Notes: generated by a model from the letters alone, not told the origin. Counted from the first letter of the stretch, positions 48,735 through 62,138 are shown. The stretch is DNA of 64,000 bases from Panagrolaimus kolymaensis (GCA_028622995.1 JAJQJQ010000004.1:5394001-5458000); one strand, 5' to 3'. A program made the numbers and translations.

Positions 48735-49067
48735 TTAAACACGGCGTTTGAAAATTAGAATTCGATCAAATTTGTGTGTGTTTCTTGGATAACGAATTTT
48801 CGGGGTTTCATTTTTGATGATGTGATTATGTCGATTATGGTGGGTGCTACTTCTTGGAGCCGATTTAATTTTATCTCTCTAAAATTTAATAATGACAAAA
48901 ATGGAAAAGTTTGAGAAATCCTCGAAGAAGAAGAAGAAAAAGCATACCCAACCAATATTTGATTGGTCAACGCGATCAAAAACTTGTTGGGTTTCTCCAC
49001 CAAAAACAAAAGCAACAACAACAACAAAGATAATCAAAATAAGAAAAATAAAAGTAATACCTTTCAT
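48735..49067 (-). CDS. Small secreted cationic protein (87 residues)
   Basis: Two exons (49067-48948, 48878-48735) joined by a GTATGC donor and an ATTTTAG acceptor, phase 0. A strong signal peptide (MKGITFIFLILIIFVVVVAF) is followed by ETQQVFDRVDQSNIGW and a mature region rich in Arg, Lys and His (HHNRHNHIIKNE, PKIRYPRNTHKFDR) ending FKRRV. There are no cysteines. No family was recognised; it could be a secreted peptide precursor or an effector-like protein. Evidence is splice continuity plus signal peptide. Confidence 0.5.
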
Positions 49068-49611
49068 TTTTTAATTTGAGTTTGTCGGTGATTCTCTCTG
49101 TCAGCCGAATCAGATGAAAATGGTTTAACTAATAAAATTTGAAGAAAATAAATTTCTTCCCTGTTTCATTGATTATAATAATCATTGGTTTAATGAATAA
49201 TATTATCTCAATTTATTTTTGTTTCACATTCTTTCTGTTTATGATTCACATGATTTACCCATTGCTTTAGTAAACAAATGTACCCTTAAAAATTTGAAAA
49301 ATGGTTTTTTCTTTATGTGTTAGAATTGTAACAGTTTTCCTTGTGATCGTTGATTGAAAAATAAAAATAGCTTTTTTGTTGATTCCTCAAAAATTAAACG
49401 AAAAATGCAAAAGAAAGAATGTGATTAAAGAAGCATTCCAAAGATAAAAATGTCAAAAATGAGAAATGTAAAAAGTACAAAATTAGAATAATTTATTTAA
49501 ACCGTTTAATTATTTGCACAAAAAAATGTAAGCGAAAATAAAACACAATTATAATACTGTTTATATCTGGCACGAAATACTGTAGAGAGAAAGAGAGTTG
49601 AATACTAAAAA
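49068..49611. other. Intergenic
   Basis: AT-rich. Nothing is recognised. Confidence 0.4.
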
Positions 49612-51070
49612 TTATTTTATTCCTTTATTGATTCGTTCGATAATTTCAAGTTTTTCTTCTGCTGGCAAGAAACATGATTTAGCTGCATTGAGTTGCTAAA
49701 AAATGAAAGCATGTATTATGGAAGTTAACAGGAGTAAATTAAGCAGCGAAAACTTACGCATTTTTTCAACTGTTCTAAGCTCAAACCAATTTCATTCTTA
49801 GCTAATCGAAGTTCCGTTATGATTGAATTATCAAAGCAGGTTGGATCATCAGTGCTGATTGAGAAATTAACACCATCTTTTTCCCATTTACGAAGAGGAT
49901 GTTCAGGCCAATTTAAAGGTACAGCTCCAGTCATAACAGATGAATATGGGCAAGCTTCGAAATGAATTTGATCTTCAAGAGCATATTTCTTATAATTTTC
50001 TGGATCAAGTGTTAAACGATATCCATGACCAATTCGTTCAGATTTCATTTCAACGATAGCATTTATGACAGATTTAGCTGTACCACTTTCTCCAGCATGA
50101 ACAGTTCGATGAATTCCACGTAATGCCGCTTCCTAAAATGGTTTATTAATAAGATTTTGGTATATAAAAAGTTTACCTTGAACATGTTGACAATTTTAGG
50201 TTCATATTGTTCATCTGCACCTTTTGAGCACCCAGCAACATCAATTCCAACAACACCCATATTTTTCAAATTTGTGGCTAAAATCAAAAAAAGTATTCAT
50301 AAAATTTCTTTATTTATCCATAAACAAGCTTACCAAGATCTAATACTTCATTAGCGTAATCTTCATATCCTCGAATACAACATAAAATTGATCGTGCTTT
50401 TACGCCATAATCTTTTTCACCTCGAACAAATCCACGATAAATCGCTTGAATAACATCTTTAGGTGTTAATTTATCACCTTTATCAGAATCACATAGCAAA
50501 TGAGGAGAATAGCGAGCTTCAAAATAAATTACACCAGCATTGGCTTGATCTTCACAAGTTTCATGAGCGATTCTTTCAAGAGCAGAAGCATCATTTTTAA
50601 TTATCGGCAAGAATATATCAAATGCAGCTAAAACTTTTGATAAATTTGCAGGTTCATGAGTAACAAGAAGCTTCTTGACATCTTCAACCGATTTTGCACC
50701 ATGTAAATCAATCCGTTTCTTCCTGAAAAAAATGTGTTTTAGTTTCGTATCTAATCATATATACGTCCACCAAGGACCAATAAACAATATCTTTACGTTA
50801 ATGAAGAAAAAAAAAACAAACTTTGCAAGTTCAAACAATGTTGAATGACGAACAGCTCCATCAAGATGTAAATGCAATTCGATCTGTAATCACTAAATAT
50901 AATTTATTCTTACAAAAAGAAAGTCCAAAAACCTTTGGAAAGTTTAATTCATCTGAATTTGAAGATAAAGTTGAAGAGCCCATAATAGAAATAGGAAAAT
51001 GACAAAATTTATGTCCAAAATTTAATAATGATGAAAATAATTTACTTGCAACTGATCTCTTTTCAATCAT
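49612..51070 (-). CDS. Adenosine deaminase (ADA family)
   Basis: Zinc hydrolase of purine salvage that deaminates adenosine to inosine. About six exons. Zinc and catalytic motifs are all present: ELHLHLDGAVR, RTVHAGESG (catalytic Glu), SERIGHGYRL and SISTDDPTCF. Other family segments are VIYFEARYSPHL and VGIDVAGCSKG. It ends EIIERINKGIK. The start is uncertain: the frame is open from ATG at 51070 (MIEKRSVASKLFSS), but the internal ATG of MGSSTLSSNSDELNFPK gives the usual short N-terminus before the HLHLDG motif. The first intron follows NFPK. Confidence 0.92.
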
Positions 51071-51567
51071 AATTCTTTCTCGCTCGCCTTTTTAGTGTTC
51101 GCTCAAATTTTTTTATATTCAAATTTTCAAATCTTTTTTAATTTGGAAAGAGAAAATATGGACAAAACGTGGAAAATTTTGTGACTTCTTTAATTTTGGT
51201 TCTTTTATAAAGGGTTTATTAGGATCTGAAAGATATTATTTATTGTTTGTAATAAAACAATGTAACTATGATAAATAATTGTCACGAATCTGCAAAAATT
51301 ATAAAAATTTTAATCAAAGTTTTAAAAGAAAAAATTGAAATTAATCGTCTGCTATCAGATAAAATCTTAGCACGAAAATTTCTTGGTGAGTTTGTTTTTT
51401 TTGATTTTCTCTAAACTTTTTCTTGAAAGTGAAGAAACTCCATTTGCTTGCTTTTCGAAGAATTTATTCAAAAATTGAAACAATTATTTATAACTTTTTC
51501 GTTATTTGTCTTTTCAATAAGCTTATATCGATTTTCATCAATTACAGCAATCAAACTTCAAACAAAT
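51071..51567. other. Intergenic, divergent
   Basis: AT-rich divergent upstream region of ADA and SNW1. Only the acceptor-like ATTACAG at 51547 is assignable. Confidence 0.45.
51546..51547 (+). promoter_or_regulatory. Candidate trans-splice acceptor for SNW1
   Basis: ATTTTCATCAATTACAG ends 20 bases before the ATG at 51568. Confidence 0.4.
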
Positions 51568-53488
51568 ATGTCAGTTAGAATCAGCGAGTAAGTTCCTTAA
51601 CATTTTAACGCTTTAATATTCTTAATTTCTCTTCTTTTTTAGTGTTCTTCCAACTCCATCAAATGCTAAAGATCAATGGGATGCAGAAGTCACAAGAGAC
51701 ACATGGTTTAAAACTCGTGATGTAAGTATTTAAACGTTTTACTTTATTTATGGCAAAAAACTTATGACATCTTTTCAGGCTTCAAAAGAAAGTACTGCTT
51801 TAGCTACAAAACAAGCGCCACCATATGGAAAACGTCTGGGGTTTTTACCAAGAGCTATCGAGGTTTGATTTGTAATGTTTCATTGCTTTTGATCAGATAC
51901 CTATTTTTCAGGATTTTGGTGATGGCGGTTCTTTTCCAGAAATACATATTGCACAATTTCCTTTGGGTATGTTGTATTTGACTAATAGCTTGTTTAACAA
52001 TTACTAATGTCCTTTTTATAGGAATGGGAAAAGATTCACAGCGTGGTGCTGCTGCAAGTAAAACTGTGGCTCTTCAGTATGATGAAAGTGGAAAGCTTAG
52101 ATTTGATGCTTTGGTAAAACAAGGGCATGACAAAAATAAGACTGTTCATACTCGCCTTGCTGATACAAAGTCAAAAATGATTGATGATGAAGATCCTGAA
52201 TTGCAAAAGCCGGATGAAGACGCCATACGTGAAACAACAGAATCAACCAAAGCGGCTTTGGAAAAGCTTGTAAATTCAAAGGTAGCATCAGCTCTTCCCG
52301 TTCAGCATGCTAAGAAGACTGGAGAATCGCAATTTATTCGTTACACACCATCTCAACAAGCTGCTGGTAAACCTGCTCAACAACGCATCATTCGAGTAGT
52401 TGAAGAACAAGTCGATCCCATGGAGCCACCAAAATTCAAAATCAATCAGAAAATTCCAAGACCTCCACCATCTCCTCCAGCACCTGTATTACATTCACCA
52501 CCTCGTCGCGTATCAGCTCAAGAACAAGCAGATTGGAAAATTCCACCATGCATTTCAAATTGGAAAAATCCGAAAGGATACACTGTCGCGTTGGACAAAA
52601 GATTAGCTGCTGATGGTCGTGGTTTACAACAAATGCATATCAATGAAAACTTTGCTAAATTTTCTGAGGCATTGAATTTAGCTGAAAGAGGTGCTCGTGA
52701 AGCTGTTGAAGCTCGAAATCAAGTCAAGAAGAGAATTGCATTGAAAAATAAAGCTGATCAAGAACAAAAAATGCGTGAAATGGCTCTTCAAGCTAAAAAG
52801 GAGCGAGCTATGGGCCGATCTGTATCTACTAAAGATGACATTGATGATGATGTAAAAGAACGAGAAGCTATCAGGTTTGTTTTCCCATCTTTAAATTAAC
52901 ATAACTTGGAATTTTTAGACGTGATCAACTTGACAACATTCGTAAAGAACGTAACATTGCACGAAGTCGTCCTGATAAACTTGAAAAACTTCGACATGAT
53001 AAAGATCGTGATGTCAGTGAAAAAATTGCTCTTGGACTTCCTGATTCTCGTGCAAGAAATGGTGATACTCTATTTGATGCGCGGTTATTTGATCAATCAA
53101 AAGGTCTTGATAGTGGTGGAATTGATGATGAAACTTATAGTGCTTATGATAAACCGTGGAGACCTGAAAATAATATTCAAAAAATTTATCGACCAAGTTT
53201 GTTTTAACTATTCTCTTTTCTTTACTTGAACTTATGTTTATCTTTTCAGCTAAAAATAATGAAGCTGCAATGGCTGAAGATATGGATAGAATAATTTCAA
53301 CAAATCGATTTGTACCTGAAAAAGGTTTCGCTGGTGCTGAAGGCAATCAAAGAAGTGGTCCAGTCCAATTTGAAAAGCAACAACCTAATGAAGATTTGTT
53401 TGGTCTTAATGATCTATTGGGTGATTCCTCATCTCGTAAAAGAAGTGGACGTGAAGATAATTTCCCAAGTAAACGTTCTCGACAGTAA
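51568..53488 (+). CDS. SNW1/SKIP spliceosome protein (Prp45-like)
   Basis: Core spliceosome and transcription cofactor of the SNW family (C. elegans skp-1). Six exons start MSVRIS. Conserved parts are APPYGKRLGFLPRAIEDF, the SNW core IPPCISNWKNPKGYTVALDK with RLAADGRGLQ, the Arg/Lys-rich helix with VKEREAIRRDQ, and ALGLPDSRARNGDTLFDARL. The C-terminus has MDRIISTNRFVPEKGF and a basic end (SGREDNFPSKRSRQ). About 520 residues, near the human protein (536). Confidence 0.95.
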
Positions 53489-54451
53489 TTTGTATTTTAT
53501 TATTGTTTTTGTTCACCTTCTTTTTCATTATGTTTGTCATAAATTATTTTTTTTACTATTGTTGGCTGCTTGATTATTTTTATTTACATATTTTTTGCAT
53601 ACAAAAATATAACATGACTGAACAGAATACAGTGAAGCCGTTTAATAAGAATTTGCCATAAGCTACCAAAATGTCAAGGCTTTTACAGCAAAAGCATGAA
53701 AGCATATTTTTTTATTACAAAGTCGCTGTCTTCATGGATTCTCATTTTTATGCATTTTGTTGTATCAGAAGAAAGATTGCATGTTTTAAAATACAAAATA
53801 GTTTTTTCATAAAAGTTGAAAGTTTAATCCGTGAGCTTTTTTGTTTTCACTTTTTATCCTTTCTTTTGATTTTCAAAACATTTTTCAATCAAGAAAAGTG
53901 TTGTTTTGATTTAACGCTTTTTATCCCTTTTCCTTTTGACAGCAGCAACAAATTTACGTAATAACCCTTAGGCGAATGATCGTTAACTCAGGATATCAAC
54001 GAATCACACACAGCTGCTTTTTAAAACATAAAACAAAGGTGGTTCAAAAGCTTTTTTACACGTTTTATTTATTTTGTTTTTGTTGTATTTTGCATTTTAA
54101 ATTTCGACGACAATTGAAAAATGTAAAAAAAGAAGGCGAAAGATGATGAAAAAAGTAACCGTAATAATGGCAACAACAGCAAAAAAAAAAGAAGTGGAGA
54201 AAAAAAGGCAAACTCGTATTAGTAAAAACATACAAGAAAAAATTTTTGTAAGAAGAAAGTAAATTCACCGGAAAGAAAGAAACAAAAAGCAGAAGAAGAT
54301 TAGTTAATGTATAAAGATCGAGAAAAAAAATTACAAAAAAAAAGTTACATGCAATCAATTGATTTTTTTGAAAAAGCTGAAAGCCGATAAAGTTGAGAGA
54401 GAGTAAATTCAAGATTGAATGGTGGTGGTTATGGTATTGGATTGATACATG
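53489..54451. other. Intergenic, convergent
   Basis: 3' flanks of SNW1 and KLHDC3. AT-rich low complexity. No gene. Confidence 0.45.
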
Positions 54452-57107
54452 TTACAGAAATCTCGATGAAGACATAAACCGAGATATGGTAATTGGTTTA
54501 TGGAAATATTCATTTGGATGAGTTTTCTTGCAGCTAAAGTTTTTAGGGATGCAGAATAATCCAGAACATACATATCAGCTAAATCACAAAGATTTCCTTG
54601 TCGTCTAGCTTTATCGGGCCTGAAATAAATTATTGGAAGTTTTTAGTTTTTTTATTTAATAGTCAAATATGAAACTTACATAGTTCCACCAAAAATAAAT
54701 ACTTTATCTCCAACGATGGCAGTGCATTGCCGGCGTCGAGGAGTGGGATGTTCCCCATCTGGTCTTAATTTAATCCATCGATTTTGTTCTGTTTCAAACA
54801 TATAAAAATCATTAAAATGTATATCATTTACACTATAATAACCACCAAATAAATACATTTTTCCTCGATATTCCCACATTGAATGTGATCGACGTCCAGA
54901 AGGAATATCTCCAATGGTTTCAAGTTCTTCCCAAACATTAGTTTTTAAATCAAATGAATATAATTTATCACAATATGTATCCAATGCCGATAAGGATGTG
55001 GTGGTAGAGGAGGTGGTAGTTTCTTGAATATCTCCACGTCCACCAAAAATATACATTTTATCATTTACGATGCATGAAGCATGAAAATCTCGATGAGATG
55101 GAGCTTTACCAGTTGTAGTTAAATTGGTCCAAATATTTGTTTTAAAATTAAATACATATACTGCATTACTATATAATCGATGGGTGTATTCAAATCCGCC
55201 AAAAATATACATTTTATCTCCATGGGTGCAAGCAGTATGTCCATCTCGAGCTGGTGGAATTTGGCCTTTAGCTTCAACAGTTTTCCATTGTAGTGTTGCT
55301 AAAAAAGATTTTTTTCTTAAATTTTAGTAAGTAAATTTTGCCTTGAAAATATTTTCAAAATGAAATCCTTTGCTTCTATGATTCGAAATTTTAATCTCTC
55401 TTGTTTACTAAGCAAATGCATTTAATAATCTAACAGCCATAATCGAAGAAAAGAAAAAAGGTTTTTAACCAAGAAATTATTGGTGTTTGATTATTTTAGC
55501 TTATGGTTGTCACCGAATAGCGCTGCTGCTTATTTTTTGACTATTCCTTTTAAAATACACAATTATCTCTCTTTCACTGAATCAACAAACACACGAGGAA
55601 GGTGGTAGCTAATTAAATATTTGCTTGATTTTTTTTATCTATGAAACTTTAAATGGACCTTGTTTTTCGACCCTCATCATCACATGCTTACTTATTTGAT
55701 TATACTTATCACAAATAAAAATCCAATAAAAAGGGAGCAGCAACAAGGTGTTCAAAGTTTGCCATGTGGAAACTGATAAAAAAAAAAGCTTAGAAGAATT
55801 TGATTTTGATTTTTATGCTTCCCAAAGAAAAAAAGTAATAAATTTTGTTTTTTCTCTTCTTTTAAAGTTTTTTGTTTTATGATCAAGTGTTCACTGGCCA
55901 AAAAAAAAAGAATAAGAAAAATGATTGCCAGAAATGGCTCGAAAAATAAACTAAAACAAAAAAATGAATGAATCATTATTACGTGATTTAATCTAGTCGC
56001 AAAATTTAGTGAAAGTTGCGTAAATTCAAACAGGTTTTTTTATATTTTATTGGATGAGATGATTCAACCATGAAGAAAAAAAATAGAAGATGATTTTGAT
56101 TGGATAAATGTTTATGAATTTGATACTTTTGATATTTCCGGTTTTATAAGGTCACATGAAAGCAGCCTGAATTAAGCTCGGATTCGCTAATGTAAAACTA
56201 ATACGAAAAAAGTTAACCATCCAAAAATTTTCGTTTTAATACAAACAAAAAAAATTTGGATCAAAGACAGCGACGCAAGCAAAAAAAGAATAAATAATTA
56301 CCTGGATTAAATTCATGCAAAGATGAATTAGCTCCATGTTCATCAGATCTTCCACCAAAAAGATATGCTTTTCCATCAAATGCAACAACGGTATGTCCAT
56401 AACGTTGAAAGGGAATATCTTTTTCTTTTGTCATTGTTGTTGTCGTCGTTGGATTGTTTGAAGATGAAACAACGGAATGTAAATAATGTTCTTCATCATT
56501 TTCATCCGTTGTCATTTCATCATCATCATCTTCATTATCTTCTTCATCCGATGATTCTCCATCCTCATTTAAATATCGTTGAGGAATAAATCGAGTGGGT
56601 GAAAGTTTACCATTGGAAGTTTTAGTTCGAATATTTCTTGATGGATGCTTTATTTCACGCCAACGATTGGTTACTAAAAAAAATAAAAATAAGAATCCCC
56701 CAATATTTTTTATTAATTAATTTTTTTTAAACTAATGTTTTTGTTTTAAACCATTTTTTCTTTTTGTTATTATTCTAATTATGACGCTCCTTTTTTTCTA
56801 TTTATTGAAAGTTATTACAAAAAAAAAATAACGCCACTAATGTGTGATAGTTCAGGACCACACAATTTTTTTTATTTTGTTTTGCAAGAAAAAATTGTTA
56901 TCACTTTTTTTTCTTTTACAAAAGAAAATCCTGTTTTAAAAAAATATATGACTAACCAGTATCCAATACAAAAATATCAATATCATTTCTTGCATTATAA
57001 TTTGGTCCAGAACAATATCCACCAAATGAATATATTTTATCTCCAATGGATACACTAGCATGATTAACTCGACGTGGTCCACCATCCAAATGAAGAGTCC
57101 ACCACAT
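54452..57107 (-). CDS. Kelch-repeat ubiquitin ligase receptor KLHDC3-like
   Basis: Kelch beta-propeller of the KLHDC3 (Peas) family; the human protein is a CUL2 ligase receptor for C-terminal degrons. Four or five exons. It starts MWWTLHLDGGPRRVNHASVS, as in KLHDC3, then KIYSFGGYCSGPNYN. Later kelch blades are RYGHTVVAFDGKAYLFGGR, ARDGHTACTHGDKMYIFGG, HRDFHASCIVNDKMYIFGGR, GRRSHSMWEYRGKMYLFGG and PRRRQCTAIVGDKVFIFGG. The C-terminal LCDLADMYVLDYSASLKTL matches the KLHDC3 end and includes the BC-box-like region. Between blades 1 and 2 there is an extra acidic and Ser/Thr-rich insertion (about 70 residues, about 56590-56430). Intron 3 is about 1 kb of low-complexity DNA. Confidence 0.88.
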
Positions 57108-57391
57108 GATTAATTAATTAATTTATTTATTATTGAATTGAAGAGTAATGAAAAACAAAATAAAAGTTAATGTAAATATTTTTCTATTGAAAAAATGGTA
57201 TCTGAAAATAGTATTAAATTAAGAGTTTAAAGTTTGTTTGATAAATTAGGCAAAAAAATGATGATAGGAAAAAAAGGAAAACAAGGTTGTAATAACTAAC
57301 GCGAGAAGTTTACAAATTGATGGAATAAGGAAATAAAAATCAAAAAAAAAAAAAGAATCTAAAAGTGCACTTTTAAATTTAAAGTAAAAAA

Positions 57392-57425
57392 AGAAAGTAA
57401 TATCGCTACCTGGATATTACTTTCT
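57392..57425. repeat. Perfect 13-bp inverted repeat (hairpin)
   Basis: AGAAAGTAATATC and GATATTACTTTCT flank an 8-base loop GCTACCTG. TATGGA...TCCATA (57424-57462) could add a second, overlapping stem. Possibly a structured RNA or a terminator-like fold; undetermined. Confidence 0.5.
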
Positions 57426-60400
57426 ATGGATGGCTTTGAGAGTTACGAGTCTGACTCCATATACCACCAAAAAACTAGGAAAACTTAATCGAAAAATGGT
57501 TCAAATAATCCACAAAAAATAAATTAAAAGTTCACGGAATTTTTATAAAGTTTTTTAGTTAAAACTCTCTCAAACAAGAAAAAAAAATCCGTTTGATGGG
57601 CCAAAAACTTTTTTTTCTTCAATCAATCAATTTCAATTGTTGTTGAGTTGTTGCTGCTGTTTTTATCGCGTCATTGAGAAAAAAGAAAAAAAGAAGAGCA
57701 ACGACGACGTAGGTGAAAAGAATAAAGACCATGTGGACCAAAAAAAAAAAAGAATCAGAAACAAAAATCAAGCACTTAAACTTTTTTTAACATTTAAAAA
57801 AAACGAAATTGATGCTTAATGATCGAAGTAAGCAATAAAAAAAATTAATATACATATATATTCTAATCATCCCAATCCCATATCACATAAAGCTATTTAC
57901 TATATAATTTTTGAGAGAAAAAAACTCGCAAACAGAAAAAAAGGGTTTTTTGTTTTTATGAAACATTTTTTTTAACTAAAAACAAACTTCTTCTTTTTTT
58001 TGAAAGAAAAAAGTATCATTGATAATAATAAAAAGGATGGATATTGATGATAGCCATTATAAAGGGTTCTCAGATCAAATTATTTCAACACACTTTTAAT
58101 TTAATAAAAGTTTTAGTTTTAAAATGCATGTTCGTTCACCAATAAGAAAAACAAAACAAAACAAAACATTTTATAATATTTTTATCTGGTTTTTATATTA
58201 TTTTTTTGTCGCCTTTTTATAGCAAAAACACCCATCCATCCCAGCCATCACCATGATCATGACCAAGTGATCTTCTCTTTTCTTTTGTCTTTCCTTTTCT
58301 AGGCAAAAAAAAAATAAAAATAATGAAAATGGAAAGGGATGATGATGGGAGGGGAAAGGAAACGAAAAAAGATGGACAACAACGTGACTCTATGTGACTA
58401 TAGAAAAATTATTATTGAATAAACAACAATTATTTTTTTATTTTGCATGTCCCATATTTTTTTTATTTGATCGATGTACAATGTACAAAAATCTTTTCTC
58501 CTTCCTTCCTCGTAAAGTTTCTTTTTTTAGTTGGCAAAGGCGCCAAAGCAAAGCATGCATATGCATGGAAAAAAATAATAATGATAAGATGAGACCAACA
58601 AAACAAAAGAAGTATATTGAGAGGGCCATAAAAAATTTAGTTTGGATGCAAAAAACAAAAACAGATGCGACCAAGAAAAAAAAATAAGAGATCAATTTAT
58701 TTTTGAAAAATTTTAGATAAGCAAAAAATGAAATTTGCGGAGTTTTTTCAAGGTTATTAGGGATTGGAGCAGATGTCACTGAAATTTTAGGCAATTTAGC
58801 CCCACTGAGGAGGTTCAGAAAAAATCCAAGCATCTTTAATGTTTTATTAATTTGAGCGAAAAAAAATAATCAAAAACCATTGATTTTAGATTTACTTAAT
58901 TTTAGCTTCCACCAAAACTATCTCTCGTCCGCTAATATTTTTACCTCTCTCAAAAGCACCAACAAAAATTACAAAAAAAAATCATAAAACTTTCACTTTT
59001 TTTCACGATCTCAAAAAACGACCACCAAAAACTGTTAAATCATCGAAGAACACCTCCAATTTTATAAGAAAAAATGTTATGTGGCCGCTCGAAGTCGCCT
59101 ACCCCACTCATCAACGGAAATTAGATGGAAAAATTAATAAAAAGAATTGAGTAATAATTAATCATCCAAAAAGGAAAGACCGTCTTTTTTTTTTATAATC
59201 ATCTTTGGGTTTTAATTGCAAAAAAAAAAGTTGGGAGTGTTTCAAAAAAGTGAAAAAAAAAAGTGAAGTAGACTGAGGCGATCGGTATTATTTGTAATAA
59301 AACCCAATAAAATTGATGGATGATTTTTAGATTTATTTATTTTAAAAAAAAAGACATTGAGAAAAATTCCTTTACTGCGTTCACTTTTTTTAAAGTTGTA
59401 ATTAAACACGTTTACAGTTTGAATTGAAACTTTAAAGTCTTAATGGCCTCAAAAAAATAAATAATAATAAATATGGATGAGCAAAGAAGTTTGGAGTTTA
59501 AAATAACAAAAAACAAAAAAAAATGGATTAACTTTGATTGACTAACTACGATACTTCCTTGTTGAAGTTCATCTTTTAAGGAAGTAAACAAAATTAATGA
59601 TTAGAAAATAAATATTTTCGTAAAAGTACATAAACATAATAGGATTACTGTAGTCACAAGGAAGAAGTTCAGGTAAAAGACTTTTTAGAGGAAATCATGC
59701 GATATCTTTTAACCTCGCCACAAACGAAGCATATTTTTATAAAAAACTTCCACTTCGAAAAAAAATTATCTGAGGATTCAATAAAAATGGAATCAAAATT
59801 TCTCGATTTAAAAAGAAAAATTAGCCGCCGCAAAGTTTTTTTTTAAAATATGTATTTTTTTCAACATTTTTTTTATCCAAAAACAAAAAAATCATAAGTC
59901 ATCTTCTTGAAATTATAAAAAGTCGTTTTAAAACGTAAAAAAAATAAATACACTTTAGACTAACAACACACATCCTGGGAAAAATAAATAAGAAAAAGAA
60001 GAAGAAGACACAAAAGTTTTGTGTGAGACATTTGTTGCAGGTGCATGCAGCTGTTGTTTCAGGATTTTATATTATATAGTTTAAAACGACTATTCATTCT
60101 CAAAGGCGAACAAAAATAAAAAAAATGAAAAGAAAAGAAAAAAGTGAAATCGTCGTCGCGATGTGTGTGTTTTTTATTTTTTGTTTGAAAAGATCCGACG
60201 ATTTTGCGTGGACGACGATAAAAAAATAAATGAAGAAGAAAGAAAGAAAGATAATCAAGTGGGTATTTGAAAGTTTTGAGAGTTTGAAACAAAAAAAATT
60301 TAAAAAAGAAAAAGGAATTTGATCTCAAAATTGGGACATCGATAATTGAAATTTTTTAAATATTTAATTAAAAAATTTGGCTAAAAATAAATACAAAAAA

Positions 60401-61711
60401 AAACAAATAAAAATTTCAAACTCCGTGGGTGAGTAATTTTTTAAACAAACAATTCGTATCCCAAAAAATTAAGTTTATCGTTTACATTTTTTTCTTCCTA
60501 CAAAATTGATCAAGAATTTGAAACAAAAAATTCTATGTTTAATTTTTATTTATTTATGACTCGAAAAAGAATTTTACTTTCCATTTCTTTATATATCGAT
60601 CAGGAAACGATTGCACCAAGGTCGTCACAGTTTCATTCCAATCAAGCATGATTTTACTTTAGTATTATTTTTAGGAGCCCGTAAAAATAATCAAAAAAAA
60701 AAATAAATTTGTTTTAAGCCACGAGCAAAATTGACTACAACAACTTTCCATCACATAAATCTGTTTTTTTTTAAACTGAAACACATCGTTTGCCTTCTTT
60801 CACTCATAAACGTTTAAAAAGTTTTAAGTTTTTGACATTCACTTTTTTTACTCCGCCTTATTTCTTCCTTCGTTTTTTTTGTTGTTTAAACCAGTCTCAT
60901 TCATTCAGTTGTTACAAGCTTAAAGAAGAAGAAGAAGAAAAGAGAGATTAGGAAATACAACAAAGTTGGCCGCGATCTTAAACCCAAAAATCCATTTATT
61001 CTCCCTTTTTTAGGGTCCAAAAACAAAACTATCAAAACTAGTTTTTCTCCTGCCTTCTTTTTTGATTTCCATGAAGAAGCACCACCACGTGTGGAAGAAG
61101 CTTCTTTTTTCCTTTTTTTTTCTTAAAAACAAGAATATTATCCATCCAACTTTATTTTTTATTTTTTTTATTTGTTGATTCGTCGTTGATTTAAAGTCCT
61201 GATTTTGGATGTGGATTGTAAATACATACATACATAATATATATAGCGGCAGTTGCGCTAACAAGGTTGCGATTGCATAATCGCGTAGAAAGAAAAGTAT
61301 CATCATTTTTTTTTGCTTTTATTATTATTTTTTTTTGAAAAACTCCGTTAAAAGCCTGTTTAATTAGAAAACGTTTTTTCTTTTCATTTTTCTTTTTGAT
61401 TAAAATCTTTATGTTTTTTTGCTTTTTTCTTCTTCTTCTTAGCTTTCATTTTGATGATTACAAGTTTCCCTTTTTTGATCTCTTTTCACTCATTCATTCA
61501 TTGCGCAATATAAATTTATCTTTTGAATAAATCTGATCTATAAGAAATATTATTTATATTAGATAAAAACAAATAATGATCATGGAAAATTAAACAACAA
61601 AAAAGGCCATATTTTTTTAAGTGAACATTGAACAAAAAAAGCAAGTAAATATGGTCCCATGATAGTTGGAAAACAAAAAAGGTCGATGCAATTTCGGAAA
61701 TTTGATATTTT

Positions 61712-61780
61712 GTTGAAATAGCGCAGTGGGTTAAAGGCTTTTGATAAAATCAATGTGAAAGTTCGAATCATTATGCCACC
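61712..61780 (+). mobile_element. tRNA-like sequence, probable SINE remnant
   Basis: Box A-like TAGCGCAGTGGGTTAAAGG and box B-like AGTTCGAATC are in the right order and about 35 bases apart. Stems of a full tRNA do not form, so a tRNA-derived repeat or pseudo-tRNA is more likely. Confidence 0.4.
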
Positions 61781-62138
61781 ATATTACCGATGAAGAAAAA
61801 AACCTTTTAGCGTGAAAATTGATGATCGCTAAGTAGTCATAGTTACTCAGAGGGCTGCCTTTTTTATTTCTTTTTTACTAAAAAGTTTATCAAGAGATAC
61901 ATTAAAAATAAATATAAGTTTTCCCACATCTTTTCATGGCAGCAACCTTGGGAAAGTTTTATCATTGACTTCACATTAGATGCAAATTTTGTGAAAGATG
62001 AATGAGAAAATTTCATTCGAGTGAAAACAACAAAAAAATTGAATCCATAGTCATTTTGCATTCTTCATTCATTCAACAACAACGACGACAAAAAGAAAAC
62101 AGAAATTTTCAAAGTTTGGTGTTCAAAGAAATTAAACC

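Larger units (their letters stand above)
57108..62138. other. Large gene-poor low-complexity region
   Basis: About 5 kb of A/T runs and simple sequence between KLHDC3 and the PTP gene. It holds a 13-bp hairpin at 57392-57425 and a tRNA-like element at 61712-61780. Slightly GC-richer patches at about 58740-58830 and 59080-59125 have only short, unrecognised ORFs. No gene is supported. Confidence 0.5.

Noticed and set aside
58438..58833. 131-codon minus-strand ORF
   Set aside because: Mostly Phe/Leu low complexity from A-runs; only a short patch near 58740-58830 looks coding-like in either direction.
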